Positions 8,572-17,049 are shown, counted from the first letter of the stretch. The stretch is DNA of 64,000 nucleotides from Alloprevotella tannerae ATCC 51259 (GCF_000159995.1 NZ_GG700642.1:948242-1012241); one strand, 5' to 3'. Numbers and translations: made by a program. Notes: a model not told the origin generated them from the sequence alone.

Positions 8572-9151
8572 CGATAAAGCCTGAAAAAAGGCAAGCAAAG
8601 CGGGGAAAACAATGCACTAATGAAAAAATGCTGACCGCGTTTTTCTGCACCGCTTCGTCCGTATGAAGTTGTACGACCCTTGCTTTTTCGCCTCACGCAG
8701 ATTACTGATTTGAAGTCGACGTGCCGCCATCATATGCTACTCGCGCCGCTGCGGCAGCAGAGCGTAGGTCGTTAGTTGACCGAAGTCGCCTTTTTTTGCC
8801 TGCTGTTGGAAAAAGCTACTTACTTGTGCTTCCAAATTTTCGATCATGTATGAAAGGAAAGGCTGCAACGCACAACTATTTTGTTTGCGCTCGTGAGCGT
8901 AAACCTCTGCGCTCACGAGATGAAACCTTTTTTCTCACGAGATGAAGCCTTTTTCATCGTGAGAAAAAGCCAAAAAAATCGGTTGCCCGCGCTCGTGATT
9001 GAGTTTGGATTGAAAGTTGGCGAACTGATTTTCTGTTGATTAGGCGCTGGAATGATGGGGCGATGAGTCGCCGCAAGAAAACGTGTCGCGATGGCGTCTG
9101 CCTATGGCTGCCGACTTTGTCTTTTCAGCCACCTCCGCGCTGCCGTTAGCC
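8572..9151. other. intergenic region between the lipoprotein gene and dapF
   Basis: About 580 bp. It contains the 22-bp repeat array at 8890-8977. Short open frames here lack start signals and family resemblance, so I call no gene. Confidence 0.6.
8890..9000. repeat. 22-bp phased array with TCGTGA/TCACGA core
   Basis: Contiguous units at 8890-8911, 8912-8933, 8934-8955 and 8956-8977. The core is TCGTGA in units 1 and 4 and TCACGA in units 2 and 3, always at the same place in the unit. Units 2 and 3 are nearly identical (CTCACGAGATGAA...CCTTTTT). A further isolated CTCGTGATT occurs at 8992, out of phase. Confidence 0.88.
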
Positions 9152-9715
9152 TTAGTCGCCCAGATCCATTTGATCCTCGCCGGTCGTATCTTGCGCATTG
9201 ATCGGCGTGATCTTCGCATTGCCGCCTTGCAGGGGGATTTCAAGCGTGAAGGCGGGGCCGTCGCCGTCTAAACCGGCTGTTCCGATCTGCGCTCCGAGCA
9301 TCACTACGGTGCTGATTTTTTGAGTTGGATCGTAGCCCATACCTTGTAATACTAAATTGGCCTTCTCTTGGTCGCTCAAATAGCTGTCGAAGTCGGCCTT
9401 GGTAAAGAGGTGCGAGTAAACTTCTTGAGCATCGCACGTGAGGCGTACTTCGACGGTGTTGTCATAATATACTTGTCCTGATTCGTCTTTGACGGTTGGC
9501 AGGGCGTGGTTGGCTTCGCGCTTGATGGATAGCACGTAAGTGTGGCCGCCGGCCTTAAACGTTTCTGTGCGCTCCAGGGGTGAGGACGATTCTTTGGGTC
9601 CTGTGGCGTTTACTGCCGTGGAGTCTTGGGTTGTGGCTTCGTTTTTCGTCTTGCTATGGCAGCTGTAGAGCGATAGAAGCAGGAGCAGCATGCCATATCC
9701 AAAAGCTTTTTTCAT
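9152..9715 (-). CDS. hypothetical lipoprotein
   Basis: 187 residues. A signal peptide with a lipobox (LYSC, Cys ~19) is followed by a low-complexity Ser/Thr/Asn-rich linker (~20-48). After that comes a compact, probably beta-rich domain: TYVLSIKREANH, YYDNTVEVRLT, FTKADFDSYL, and a C-terminal GLDGDGPAFTLEIPL strand. The pattern of a metal-poor, all-beta Bacteroidales lipoprotein reminds me of DUF4738-type proteins, but I cannot confirm this. It lies immediately upstream of a long gap and downstream of the glmS 5' to 3' unit on the same strand, with the glmS terminator between them. No function is assigned. Confidence 0.7.
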   Translation of the reverse strand: MKKAFGYGMLLLLLSLYSCHSKTKNEATTQDSTAVNATGPKESSSPLERTETFKAGGHTYVLSIKREANHALPTVKDESGQVYYDNTVEVRLTCDAQEVYSHLFTKADFDSYLSDQEKANLVLQGMGYDPTQKISTVVMLGAQIGTAGLDGDGPAFTLEIPLQGGNAKITPINAQDTTGEDQMDLGD

Positions 9716-9784
9716 GTCGTTGGTTTGAAAAAGGGTTGTTGTCTGGTGAATTATCGCGCCGTGGCTTGATTAAATCAAGAAAAA

Positions 9785-9821
9785 CGCCTCTTTCCGATGT
9801 GAGAAATAGCGGAAAGAGGCG
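9785..9821 (-). terminator. intrinsic terminator of glmS
   Basis: A 12-bp perfect stem (CGCCTCTTTCCG / CGGAAAGAGGCG) followed on the minus strand by a T run. Confidence 0.92.
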
Positions 9822-9828
9822 CTTGATA

Positions 9829-11694
9829 TTATTCTACCGTCACGCTCTTCGCGAGGTTGCGCGGCATGTCTACGTCTAAGCCTTTGACTACGGCGACGTG
9901 GTAGGCCAAGAGCTGGAGCGGGATGACCGTGAGCAGGGGTACGAGCATCTCGGGTACGTCAGGAATCTCCACGACTTCGTCGGCAATCTTGCGAATCTCC
10001 TCATCGCCCTCCGTGACAACGGCCATAATGCGTCCGTCGCGCGACTTCACCTCGACCATATTGCTGATGATTTTGTGGTATAGTTGGTGGTGGGTGGCAA
10101 TAAATACGATGGGCATATCTTTATCGACGAGGGCGATCGGGCCGTGCTTCATCTCGGCGGCCGGATATCCTTCGGCGTGGATGTAAGAAATCTCCTTGAG
10201 CTTCAAAGCGCCCTCCAAAGCTACGGGATAATTGAAGCCGCGGCCCAGATAGAGGAAGTTTTGCGCATAAGTAAAAGTCTTTGAGTACTCTTTGATTTGC
10301 TTGTCGAGCTCCAATACTTGACGCATTTTTTGCGGAATGTGAGCGAGTTCGCGCACAGCCTCATGATATTCGTCGTCAGGCAGTGTGCCGACTGCGTGAC
10401 CCAGCGCCAAGGCAAGCATAGTGAGGACGGTGACTTGTCCGGTAAAGGCTTTCGTGCTGGCTACACCAATCTCCGGCCCCACGTGGGTGTAGATGCCGGT
10501 GTCAGTCTCGCGTGCAATGGATGAACCGACAGCGTTGACGATACCCATCACGAGTGCGCCGTGCTGTTTCGCTAACTGGATGGCGGCTAATGTGTCGGCC
10601 GTCTCGCCGCTCTGGCTGATGGCGATAATCACGTCGTCTTTGCTGATCACAGGGTCGCGGTAGCGGAATTCGCTGGCGTATTCTACCTCGACGCGGATGC
10701 GACAAGTTTTCTCAATGAGCTGTTTGCCGATGAGTCCGGCGTGCCAACTCGTGCCGCAAGCAACGATGATGATGTGCTTGGCGGAGATGAGGCGCTCTTT
10801 ATAGTCTTCTACAGCCGACAGCACAATCTTGTTGAGCTCGGGGCGCGTGTTGTCGATCGTCAAACGCCCGCTGAGGCAGTCTTGTAAGCACTGCGGCTGA
10901 TCGTAGATTTCCTTCAACATAAAATGGGGGAAACCGCCTTTGCTTAACATAGAGATATCCATATCTACTTCCTTGATGTCGACTTCTACGTCTTGGGCTT
11001 CAAGGTTTACAATGTGGAGGGGCTGACCCGGCCTTATGTCTGCGATTTGCCCGTCGTCAAGATAAACGACTTGCTTCGTGTATTCTACAATCGGCGTAGC
11101 GTCGCTGGCGATGAAATATTCTGCTTCGTCTTTTCCCATTCCGACAACTAACGGACTGGATTGGCGGGCTGCGACAATGTGTTCGGGATGATTGCGGTCG
11201 ATTACCGCGATGGCGTAAGCACCAACGACCTTTCGCAGCGCACGACGCACGGCTTCAAGAAGATCTTCAGGCGTCTTTTTGTAATAAAAGTCAATCAGCT
11301 GAACTAATACTTCAGTGTCTGTCGTACTTTTGAACGAATATCCTTTTCCGCTGAGTTGCTCTGCAAGATAAGAAAAGTTTTCTATGATGCCGTTGTGGAT
11401 AATGGCTAAATTACCATCTTGAGAAACGTGTGGATGTGCATTGAGTGAGGACGGCTCACCGTGGGTGGCCCAGCGAGTATGTGCAATACCGATGTGGCCT
11501 TGTACATTTTTGTCCTTGCAAAGCTCTTCCAAGTTTGAAACTTTCCCCTTCGTCTTGTAAATATTTAGCTCTCCGGCGCTTGGCAAAAGCGCTACGCCGG
11601 CGCTATCGTACCCACGATATTCTAGTCTTTTCAATCCTTTGATGAGAATAGGAAAGGCTTGTCCTTTTCCAATATAACCAACTATTCCACACAT
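9829..11694 (-). CDS. glmS: glutamine-fructose-6-phosphate aminotransferase (isomerizing)
   Basis: 621 residues. It makes glucosamine-6-phosphate from fructose-6-phosphate and glutamine, the entry to amino-sugar, peptidoglycan and LPS synthesis. The N-terminal nucleophile is Cys2 in MCGIVGYIG, followed by the GATase II landmarks RGYDSAG, HTRWATHGEPS and HNGIIENF. Two SIS domains follow (ACGTSWHAG ... SQSGETADT ~350-400, and LGRGFNYPVALEGALKLKE ~490-510). The C-terminus PRNLAKSVTVE is the invariant synthase tail. It is monocistronic, with a strong terminator. No glmS ribozyme is visible upstream, as expected outside Firmicutes. Confidence 0.97.
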   Translation of the reverse strand: MCGIVGYIGKGQAFPILIKGLKRLEYRGYDSAGVALLPSAGELNIYKTKGKVSNLEELCKDKNVQGHIGIAHTRWATHGEPSSLNAHPHVSQDGNLAIIHNGIIENFSYLAEQLSGKGYSFKSTTDTEVLVQLIDFYYKKTPEDLLEAVRRALRKVVGAYAIAVIDRNHPEHIVAARQSSPLVVGMGKDEAEYFIASDATPIVEYTKQVVYLDDGQIADIRPGQPLHIVNLEAQDVEVDIKEVDMDISMLSKGGFPHFMLKEIYDQPQCLQDCLSGRLTIDNTRPELNKIVLSAVEDYKERLISAKHIIIVACGTSWHAGLIGKQLIEKTCRIRVEVEYASEFRYRDPVISKDDVIIAISQSGETADTLAAIQLAKQHGALVMGIVNAVGSSIARETDTGIYTHVGPEIGVASTKAFTGQVTVLTMLALALGHAVGTLPDDEYHEAVRELAHIPQKMRQVLELDKQIKEYSKTFTYAQNFLYLGRGFNYPVALEGALKLKEISYIHAEGYPAAEMKHGPIALVDKDMPIVFIATHHQLYHKIISNMVEVKSRDGRIMAVVTEGDEEIRKIADEVVEIPDVPEMLVPLLTVIPLQLLAYHVAVVKGLDVDMPRNLAKSVTVE

Positions 11695-11737
11695 ATGTTC
11701 TTATGTTTTGTATTGATTGCTGTTGCAATACAGCCCA

Positions 11738-11745
11738 CAAATTTA
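11738..11745 (-). promoter_or_regulatory. -7 element (TAAATTTG) upstream of glmS
   Basis: Minus-strand match to TAnnTTTG, 43 bp before the glmS ATG. No clear -33 box. Confidence 0.5.
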
Positions 11746-11996
11746 CGCATAAAAACTATAATTGGCCGCATTTTTTGGGGGAAACCTCTCAACTAAATAA
11801 GGATAATCTGCCGCCCAAAGTCGGATCCGAACTTTTTTAAAGGGGAAATAATGGGCTTCAAACTAAAAAAGACTAAAGCAAGGGTGGTTTTTTCGCTCCT
11901 GTAGGTTGATTTTGTTAATTTTGGCCCTCGATAATCGGCCGCCTACTTTGATTTGGCGTGCCCCAACTTTTGGATAAACAAAATAAATATCTTATT

Positions 11997-12824
11997 ATGC
12001 GTCGAATAGAATTTCGTTATTGCAAACGTACGGTCAATGAAATTATGCAGGTTGCCTCGATTATCCTTCTCGTGATTCTTGGCTTGGCTTTTGGGGTGTT
12101 CTTTCTTTCTTTTTTTCTCTCTCTTTCCCTCTTCAATGTGATGCCTTTCTTTCTTGCTTTCGCGGTGTTGTTCTTTCCGGCTTTCGCTGGGTTCTGGGTC
12201 GTGTCTTATATCAAGTGGCCAAAGTGGGGCGAAGCGCGCGGATATATAGATATTGAGGCCGACAGAGCCACACTTTATTACGGAAAAAACGTAGTTGAAA
12301 TTGCGCGCAACCAAGTTCAGATCGACACAGAGCGCTTGTATTTCGACAATTTCGGTATGCAGCCCGTATTAACCAAGTATAAATTTAAGGCCAACGGGAA
12401 AAAATACCACATCATCGAGTCTATGTTGGAAGCAAAAGAGCGTTCCACCTTCTTGGAGCGTACAAAAAATGCACCGGTTATGCTTTCGCTCCGCGAGGCG
12501 TTGGTTCATATCTTCCCGCTCTTTATATATAATCCCGTTGTGGCCGATTTATTTGCGATGAATTGCCGCGGCGTGCGCCTTATTTACGGAATTTCTACCG
12601 TCGATGCCTTTACCGGATCGCCTTTTGTGCCCGATTTGATCGGCGCAGAGTTGGTTGAAAATAGTCCTTATATCCGTTGCAATCTGCGCAATTGCGAAAA
12701 TATGTCCCACATCGTGGCTGTTTTGTCGCTTCAAAAGGCAGAAGGCGAGATGATGAAGCCATCGATCGAGGAGTTGCGCCAACGCCCGATCCTTGGCGTT
12801 ACGGAAACAAATATGCAAGGCTGA
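11997..12824 (+). CDS. membrane protein of unknown function, paralogue 1
   Basis: 275 residues from ATG 11997, chosen because it aligns with the start of the adjacent paralogue. A basic N-terminus (MRRIEFRYCKRT) is followed by two hydrophobic segments (about residues 17-45 and 48-68). After WPKWGEARGYIDIE comes a soluble part rich in predicted strands (ATLYYGKNVVEIARNQV), which superficially resembles the hairpin-plus-PH-like arrangement of some bacterial membrane proteins. I do not recognise the family. The last ~110 residues differ from paralogue 2 at about nine positions, while the membrane hairpin is almost entirely different. Confidence 0.75.
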   Translation: MRRIEFRYCKRTVNEIMQVASIILLVILGLAFGVFFLSFFLSLSLFNVMPFFLAFAVLFFPAFAGFWVVSYIKWPKWGEARGYIDIEADRATLYYGKNVVEIARNQVQIDTERLYFDNFGMQPVLTKYKFKANGKKYHIIESMLEAKERSTFLERTKNAPVMLSLREALVHIFPLFIYNPVVADLFAMNCRGVRLIYGISTVDAFTGSPFVPDLIGAELVENSPYIRCNLRNCENMSHIVAVLSLQKAEGEMMKPSIEELRQRPILGVTETNMQG

Positions 12825-12909
12825 TTCGCGCAAGTCTACAATATAAAAGCAATCGATAAGTATGAGTCACACGCGCCGCACCTTTTGATAAACAAAATAA
12901 ATATCTATT

Positions 12910-13737
12910 ATGCGTCGAATAGAATTTCGTTATTGTAAACGTACACTCAATGAAGTTATGCTCTTACCCCTGCTGGTTTTTGTCGGGCTTGGGGTAGTGT
13001 GGGGTGTACTCCTATTTCTCATCCTCTCAGATGTCCTTTCTTTCACCAAGGTGATGCCTATTTGGGGGCCAATCTTTGCTGTGGTTTTACTGTCACAGAT
13101 TATTTATGGCTTCAATGCTTTTTTTAAGTGGCCTAAATGGGGAGAGGCGCGCGGTTATATTGATATTGAGCCGGACAGAGCCGTACTGCATTATGGGAAA
13201 CGCACAGTCGAGATTGTTCGCAACCAAGTTTGTATTGAAACGGAGCGAATGTATTTCGACCTGCTCGGTATACTGCCTGTCTTGACCAAGTATAAGTTTA
13301 AGGTTAATGGAAAAAAATACCACATACTTGAGTCTATGTTAGAGGCAAAAGAGCGTACCACGACTTTTGAGCGTCGCAATCATACTTCAGTTCGCCTGTC
13401 GCTTCGCGAGGCGTTGGTCCAGATCTTCCCGCTCTTTGTCTATAATCCTGTTGCTGCTGACTTCTTTGCGATGAGTTGCCGCGGCGTGCGTCTTATTTAC
13501 GGAATTTCTACTGTTGATGTCTTTACCGGGTCGCCTTTTGTTCCCGATTTGATCGGCGCAGAGTTGGTTGAAAACAGCCCTTATATTCGTTGCTATCTGC
13601 GCAATTGCGAAAATATGTCCCACATCGTGGCTGTTTTGTCGCTTCAAAAGGCAGAAGGCGAGACGGTGAAACCTTCGATCGAGGAGTTGCGCCAACGCCC
13701 GATCCTTGGCGTTACGGAAACAAATATGCAAGGCTGA
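12910..13737 (+). CDS. membrane protein of unknown function, paralogue 2
   Basis: 275 residues, the same length as its upstream neighbour, with the same start (MRRIEFRYCKRT) and end (VTETNMQG). Two hydrophobic segments (~17-40, ~45-70) are followed by the conserved WPKWGEARGYIDIE block and a soluble domain. The pair arose by tandem duplication, since the ~30 bp before each ATG (TTTT..GATAAACAAAATAAAT) and the first bases after each stop are also duplicated. No catalytic motif is visible. Both genes lie alone between glmS (divergent) and pabA (convergent), so context gives no clue to their role. Confidence 0.75.
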   Translation: MRRIEFRYCKRTLNEVMLLPLLVFVGLGVVWGVLLFLILSDVLSFTKVMPIWGPIFAVVLLSQIIYGFNAFFKWPKWGEARGYIDIEPDRAVLHYGKRTVEIVRNQVCIETERMYFDLLGILPVLTKYKFKVNGKKYHILESMLEAKERTTTFERRNHTSVRLSLREALVQIFPLFVYNPVAADFFAMSCRGVRLIYGISTVDVFTGSPFVPDLIGAELVENSPYIRCYLRNCENMSHIVAVLSLQKAEGETVKPSIEELRQRPILGVTETNMQG

Positions 13738-13833
13738 TTTGCGAAAGTCAGTATGAGATAAAGACGGCCATAAGCCGACGCTTCAAGCACCCTAAGTCGT
13801 GGCGGAGGATGCTTACTGCGCACTGGCGGCGTC

Positions 13834-14421
13834 TTAAAGCAAACCAGCCCAGTTGGCCAGCATAATTCCGCCTTCCGGCGTCAAGATACTTTCGGGGTGA
13901 AACTGCACGCCCCACAAGGGCAGTTGGCTGTGGTGCATCATCATAAGGCAATCATCCTCTTCCGTCAGGGCATCTATTATAAAAGGTGCGGCAGACGTCA
14001 CTTCTAAGGCCCAACTGTGATAGCGGCCTACACGTACAGCAGCGCTTGTTCCCTGCAAGAGTCGGGGAGCAGGCGTTGTGCGTTTTAAGATTGAGGAAAT
14101 TCCGTGAGCAGGGTGGGGAAGCGGTCTGCAAGGGCAATTCCACAGGGCGCCCAATTCTTGATGGCCCATACAGACGCCCAGCAAAGGGCGCGTCTCCGGC
14201 TGATCAATCCAGCGGCGCAATAGGGAAAGCGTCCGCGGAAAGTCCTCCGGCAGACCCGGACCCGGTGATAGGACGAGTCCATCGTAAGTTAAGGCCTCGT
14301 CTTCATCCAGATAGTCGTAGTCCATCACCCGACAATCAATTGCCGGCGTAGCTTTGCGAAACGTTTGAACCAGATTATAGACAAACGAATCGTGCTGATT
14401 GATGAGTAACACGCGTTTCAT
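13834..14421 (-). CDS. pabA: aminodeoxychorismate/anthranilate synthase glutaminase subunit
   Basis: 195 residues from ATG 14421 (MKRVLLINQHDSF, the canonical family start); an upstream in-frame ATG adds 31 residues unlike the family. A class I glutamine amidotransferase: the oxyanion strand is LSPGPG (~51-56), the nucleophile is Cys ~84 in GVCMGHQ, and the His/Glu pair lies in GVQFHPES (~172-179). It feeds ammonia to the chorismate-using subunit. It is convergently placed after the paralogue pair and divergent from pabB with 224 bp between them. With pabB and a pabC-type gene next door, p-aminobenzoate rather than tryptophan synthesis is likely. Confidence 0.87.
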   Translation of the reverse strand: MKRVLLINQHDSFVYNLVQTFRKATPAIDCRVMDYDYLDEDEALTYDGLVLSPGPGLPEDFPRTLSLLRRWIDQPETRPLLGVCMGHQELGALWNCPCRPLPHPAHGISSILKRTTPAPRLLQGTSAAVRVGRYHSWALEVTSAAPFIIDALTEEDDCLMMMHHSQLPLWGVQFHPESILTPEGGIMLANWAGLL

Positions 14422-14607
14422 TCGAGGCGCAAAATTATTATTTTTTCCTTTTTCGTACAATGCGCGCCAAGGATAAGCGCTTTCCGCTATCGCTTTTTGA
14501 TGTTTTTTGCACAAAGTATGAGTAGGGTTGCCTACGGACTACCTTGGCCGCGAACAAAAACCGGCAGGAAACAAAGGAAAACCAAGTCTGCGCCGCGTAG
14601 TTTGTGT

Positions 14608-14615
14608 TATCTTTG
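14608..14615 (+). promoter_or_regulatory. -7 element (TATCTTTG) for pabB-pabC
   Basis: Exact TAnnTTTG match, 30 bp before the pabB ATG. No clear -33 TTTG seen. Confidence 0.55.
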
Positions 14616-14645
14616 CACGAAGAATAAAGTCATATTTACGCAAAT

Positions 14646-15635
14646 ATGTATTTCGACAACGTTTCTGCCCTTTTTCAGCGGCTTAATCGGTTGGGCGAGG
14701 CGCGAAGGCCTTGCTTCTTTTTGATCAACTACGAACTCACCGAGGGCTACCTCTCTTTGGCGGGAGAGGAAGCGCCTGATTTTTGGGCCACTATTCAAGG
14801 GCGGAGCAACGTTACGCTGCCTGCGCCGGAAGACTTTCCGGCTCCTGTTGCCCCAAACTTGACGATACATCCTGAAAGTTTTGAGACCTATGCGCGGCGG
14901 TTTGAGATAATACAAGCCGGTTTGCATCACGGCAACTCATTTCTGGCCAATTTGACGATACGCACGCCGATCGACGGCCCTTTGTCGCTGCAAAGCATCT
15001 TTCTGCATTCGCCGGCACTTTATAAAGTTTGTCTGCCTCATCAGTTTGTCTGCTTCTCGCCCGAGCGCTTCATCGTTATCGATGCACAAGGACGGATTGC
15101 GGCTCACCCGATGAAGGGAACGATAGACGCAACACTGCCCAATGCGGCCGAAACGATTATGGCTGATCCCAAGGAGCAAGCCGAACACGCCACGATCGTC
15201 GACTTGCTGCGCAACGATTTAGGCAGCGTGGCCACCGATATTGAAGTGCGGCGCTACCGTTACATAGATCGCATTGCTACGGCCCAAGGCGCCATCTTGC
15301 AAGTTAGCTCGGAGGTCGTCGGGCAGCTTCCTTCCACGTGGCCCTCGCAACTCGGCGATATGCTGTCGGCCCTCCTGCCCGCCGGCTCTATCTGCGGAGC
15401 GCCCAAGGCTTCGACCGTGAAGCTGATCGCTGAAGCCGAACAGATTTCGCGCGGCTATTACACGGGCATCTGCGGCTATTTCGACGGGCAGACGCTGGAT
15501 TGCGGCGTGATGATCCGTTTTATCGAGCTGAAAGACGGACAATATTATTTTCGATCGGGAGGAGGCATCACGGTCAACAGCGATTGCCGCAAAGAGTATG
15601 AAGAAGTGATTCAGAAAGTCTACCTTCCCCGTTAA
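14646..15635 (+). CDS. pabB: aminodeoxychorismate synthase component I
   Basis: 329 residues, a chorismate-binding enzyme lacking the N-terminal extension of long PabB/TrpE. Signature stretches are present in order: GNSFLANLTIRTPI (~98), FSPERFI (~136), AAHPMKGTIDAT (~152), LLRNDLG (~186), AGSICGAPKASTVKLI (~250) and GYYTGICGYFDG (~273). It adds ammonia to chorismate to give 4-amino-4-deoxychorismate for folate. The next gene, encoding a class IV PLP lyase, starts 14 bp downstream, so the two steps of PABA synthesis are in one operon, with the glutaminase pabA divergent. Confidence 0.9.
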   Translation: MYFDNVSALFQRLNRLGEARRPCFFLINYELTEGYLSLAGEEAPDFWATIQGRSNVTLPAPEDFPAPVAPNLTIHPESFETYARRFEIIQAGLHHGNSFLANLTIRTPIDGPLSLQSIFLHSPALYKVCLPHQFVCFSPERFIVIDAQGRIAAHPMKGTIDATLPNAAETIMADPKEQAEHATIVDLLRNDLGSVATDIEVRRYRYIDRIATAQGAILQVSSEVVGQLPSTWPSQLGDMLSALLPAGSICGAPKASTVKLIAEAEQISRGYYTGICGYFDGQTLDCGVMIRFIELKDGQYYFRSGGGITVNSDCRKEYEEVIQKVYLPR

Positions 15636-15649
15636 TTTCTCGCAATTGT

Positions 15650-16267
15650 ATGACAGACTATTTAGAAACGCTCTGCTGGTATCGCGGCTTTCTCCGCCAA
15701 CCGGCGTATCATGTGCAACGCATGGAGGCCACGCTGGGTTTCTCCTTGCCCTTTTCAGCCGACCATCTTCAGCACTTGGCCGAACAGCTCGCTCCGCCGG
15801 AAGCTTTCGGCGCAGAGATGCGCTATAAGTTTCGCTTTATTTATGATGCCGATGGCATACAGACGGCTTCACTCTCGCCTTATGCGCCGGTAGTCGTCAA
15901 TCAGTTGCAACTCGTTGAAGCACCTGCTTCATTAGATTACCATTTGAAATACGCAGATCGCAGTGGACTCGACGCATTGAAGGCATCGCTGCCAACCGGC
16001 GTTGAACCCCTGATCATTCAGTCGGGAAGGATCACGGATACGACTTATACCAACGTCGCTTTTTTGCGGCAAGATAGCTGGTATATCCCATCATCTTATC
16101 TCTTGGCCGGCACAATGCGCCGCTTTCTCTTGGAAACGCAGGCTTGCCGCTTGGCCGACATTCGCCCCGAGACGCTTTCTGAATATACCCACGTTTGTTT
16201 GATCAATGCGATGCTGAAGTTGGGCGAGGTGAAGCTCCCCATCGAAGCCATCTTAGGTCAAATCTGA
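15650..16267 (+). CDS. pabC: aminotransferase class IV, probable aminodeoxychorismate lyase
   Basis: 205 residues, shorter than E. coli PabC (~270) but typical of the short version next to pabB in Bacteroidetes. The PLP lysine is probably Lys ~100 in DYHLKYADRSGL, which aligns with the family's KHLNR block. SGRITDTTYTNVAF (~124) is the cofactor-phosphate loop, and AGTMRRFLLE (~151) follows. The expected reaction releases p-aminobenzoate and pyruvate from aminodeoxychorismate. The position immediately after pabB supports this over a branched-chain aminotransferase role. Confidence 0.82.
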   Translation: MTDYLETLCWYRGFLRQPAYHVQRMEATLGFSLPFSADHLQHLAEQLAPPEAFGAEMRYKFRFIYDADGIQTASLSPYAPVVVNQLQLVEAPASLDYHLKYADRSGLDALKASLPTGVEPLIIQSGRITDTTYTNVAFLRQDSWYIPSSYLLAGTMRRFLLETQACRLADIRPETLSEYTHVCLINAMLKLGEVKLPIEAILGQI

Positions 16268-16764
16268 TACCTTGCCCCTTGAAGAGCGTGCAAGGAGTCT
16301 TCTCATTATTTTGCTGAAAGTTGCAAAATGATGGCCTCAAAGCCTCTTTTACAGTCTGCAAAGTCGAATAGCTCGATTTGTTCTCACGATAATAAAGGTT
16401 TGCGCTCGTGATAATAAAGGTTTGCGCTCACGATGAAAAGTACTTGTGCTCGTGATAAAAAACTCCGCGAACTAAATTTGAGGCCTCAAATGCTTAAGTC
16501 TTGGACCGTTTTTGTACGTTGTTTATTCGCAAAATCCCCTTTCTCGTCTTTTTCTCTGGCCTACTGTTGCTCTTTAGTGGGATGTTGCTTCGAGCTGGGT
16601 CGATCTTGCTACTCAGCCTCCCGGCCTCACCCATTCGCCCTCAAATGCTGCTCTGCCTTCCCACGATGGTGTCCACGCGCGCCTCGTAGCTGTCGCCTCG
16701 CTGCCCGACTGTGTAGCCGTGTGCATAGTAGCTGCCGGACTTAGCATGCGCCACGTATGGATAC
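16268..16764. other. intergenic region between convergent units
   Basis: About 500 bp. It holds the 22-bp array at 16383-16470. A 103-codon frame starts inside that array and has an improbable Cys/Ser/Arg-rich composition, so I do not call it. Confidence 0.6.
16383..16470. repeat. 22-bp phased array with alternating TCACGA/TCGTGA core
   Basis: Four contiguous 22-bp units at 16383-16404, 16405-16426, 16427-16448 and 16449-16470. The core alternates strictly: TCACGA, TCGTGA, TCACGA, TCGTGA. Units 1 and 2 are otherwise identical (continuing TAATAAAGGTTTGCG). It follows pabC by 116 bp. Confidence 0.92.
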
Positions 16765-17014
16765 AAAAAAAAGGGCCGAAGCCCTTTCTTTTTCCTAACA
16801 ACCAGGCCTCACGGCCATACTGTTGTTACTTGACTCCTTTCAGAGTCTTCATCTCATGTAACCTAAAACTAACCTAAAACCTAATACCTAATAATTGAAC
16901 TTTTTCAGTTGCGCTATAATCATTTCCTAATACCATTATATATAGAGCGCTTTGAATCTCTATGTTGATCCGGCTTAAATTTGCATTCGTGCCGGCCTTG
17001 CTTTTGAAAAGCGA
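16765..17014 (-). ncRNA. candidate structured non-coding RNA (~250 nt)
   Basis: A minus-strand unit with its own promoter (-33 TTTG and -7 TATCTTTG, 21 bp apart, 17017-17049) and an intrinsic terminator. Hairpins in transcript order: CCGGC/GCCGG, TAGAG/CTCTA, AACT/AGTT, GACTC-loop-GAGTC, then AACAAC...GGCC-GTGA-GGCC...GTTGTT (GNRA tetraloop), and finally AAAGGGC-TTCG-GCCCTTT plus T run. Between the early and late hairpins is a purine/U stretch with repeated TTAGG. A tiny frame MKTLKGVK overlaps the GACTC hairpin. No gene follows on this strand for over 2 kb, so it is not a leader. It could be 6S RNA, the Bacteroidales-1 motif, or something new; I cannot decide by eye. Confidence 0.62.
16770..16787 (-). 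terminator. terminator of the candidate ncRNA
   Basis: 7-bp stem AAAGGGC/GCCCTTT with a TTCG tetraloop on the minus strand and an eight-T tail. The plus strand also has a T-rich tail, so it may act in both directions. Confidence 0.88.
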
Positions 17015-17016
17015 TG

Positions 17017-17049
17017 CAAAGATAAGGTGTTGTAACCATTTTGTCCAAA
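17017..17049 (-). promoter_or_regulatory. promoter of the candidate ncRNA
   Basis: Minus strand: TTTG (17046-17049), 21-bp spacer, TATCTTTG (17017-17024). Both boxes match the Bacteroidetes consensus exactly. Confidence 0.75.

Larger units (their letters stand above)
11968..13750 (+). repeat. tandem gene duplication (two ~870-bp units)
   Basis: Unit 1 is about 11968-12837 and unit 2 about 12883-13750. Identity is high at both edges and through the 3' half, and low over the membrane-hairpin codons. Confidence 0.85.

Noticed and set aside
8721-8945. 74-codon plus-strand frame
   Set aside because: It runs into the repeat array and has low-information composition and no signals.
11820-11838. 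TCGGATCCGA palindrome between glmS and the paralogue pair
   Set aside because: A single 10-bp palindrome without conserved flanks is not enough to call an operator.
11695-11957. glmS ribozyme upstream of glmS
   Set aside because: No ribozyme-like core or pairing seen; a normal -7 promoter box is present instead.
6251-16495. identical 14-mer GGCCTCAAATGCTT at 6251 and 16482
   Set aside because: Only two copies with unrelated flanks; a shared stretch of this length can occur by chance.
16433-16744. 103-codon plus-strand frame
   Set aside because: It starts inside the 22-bp array, is unusually rich in Cys, Ser and Arg, and has no family resemblance.
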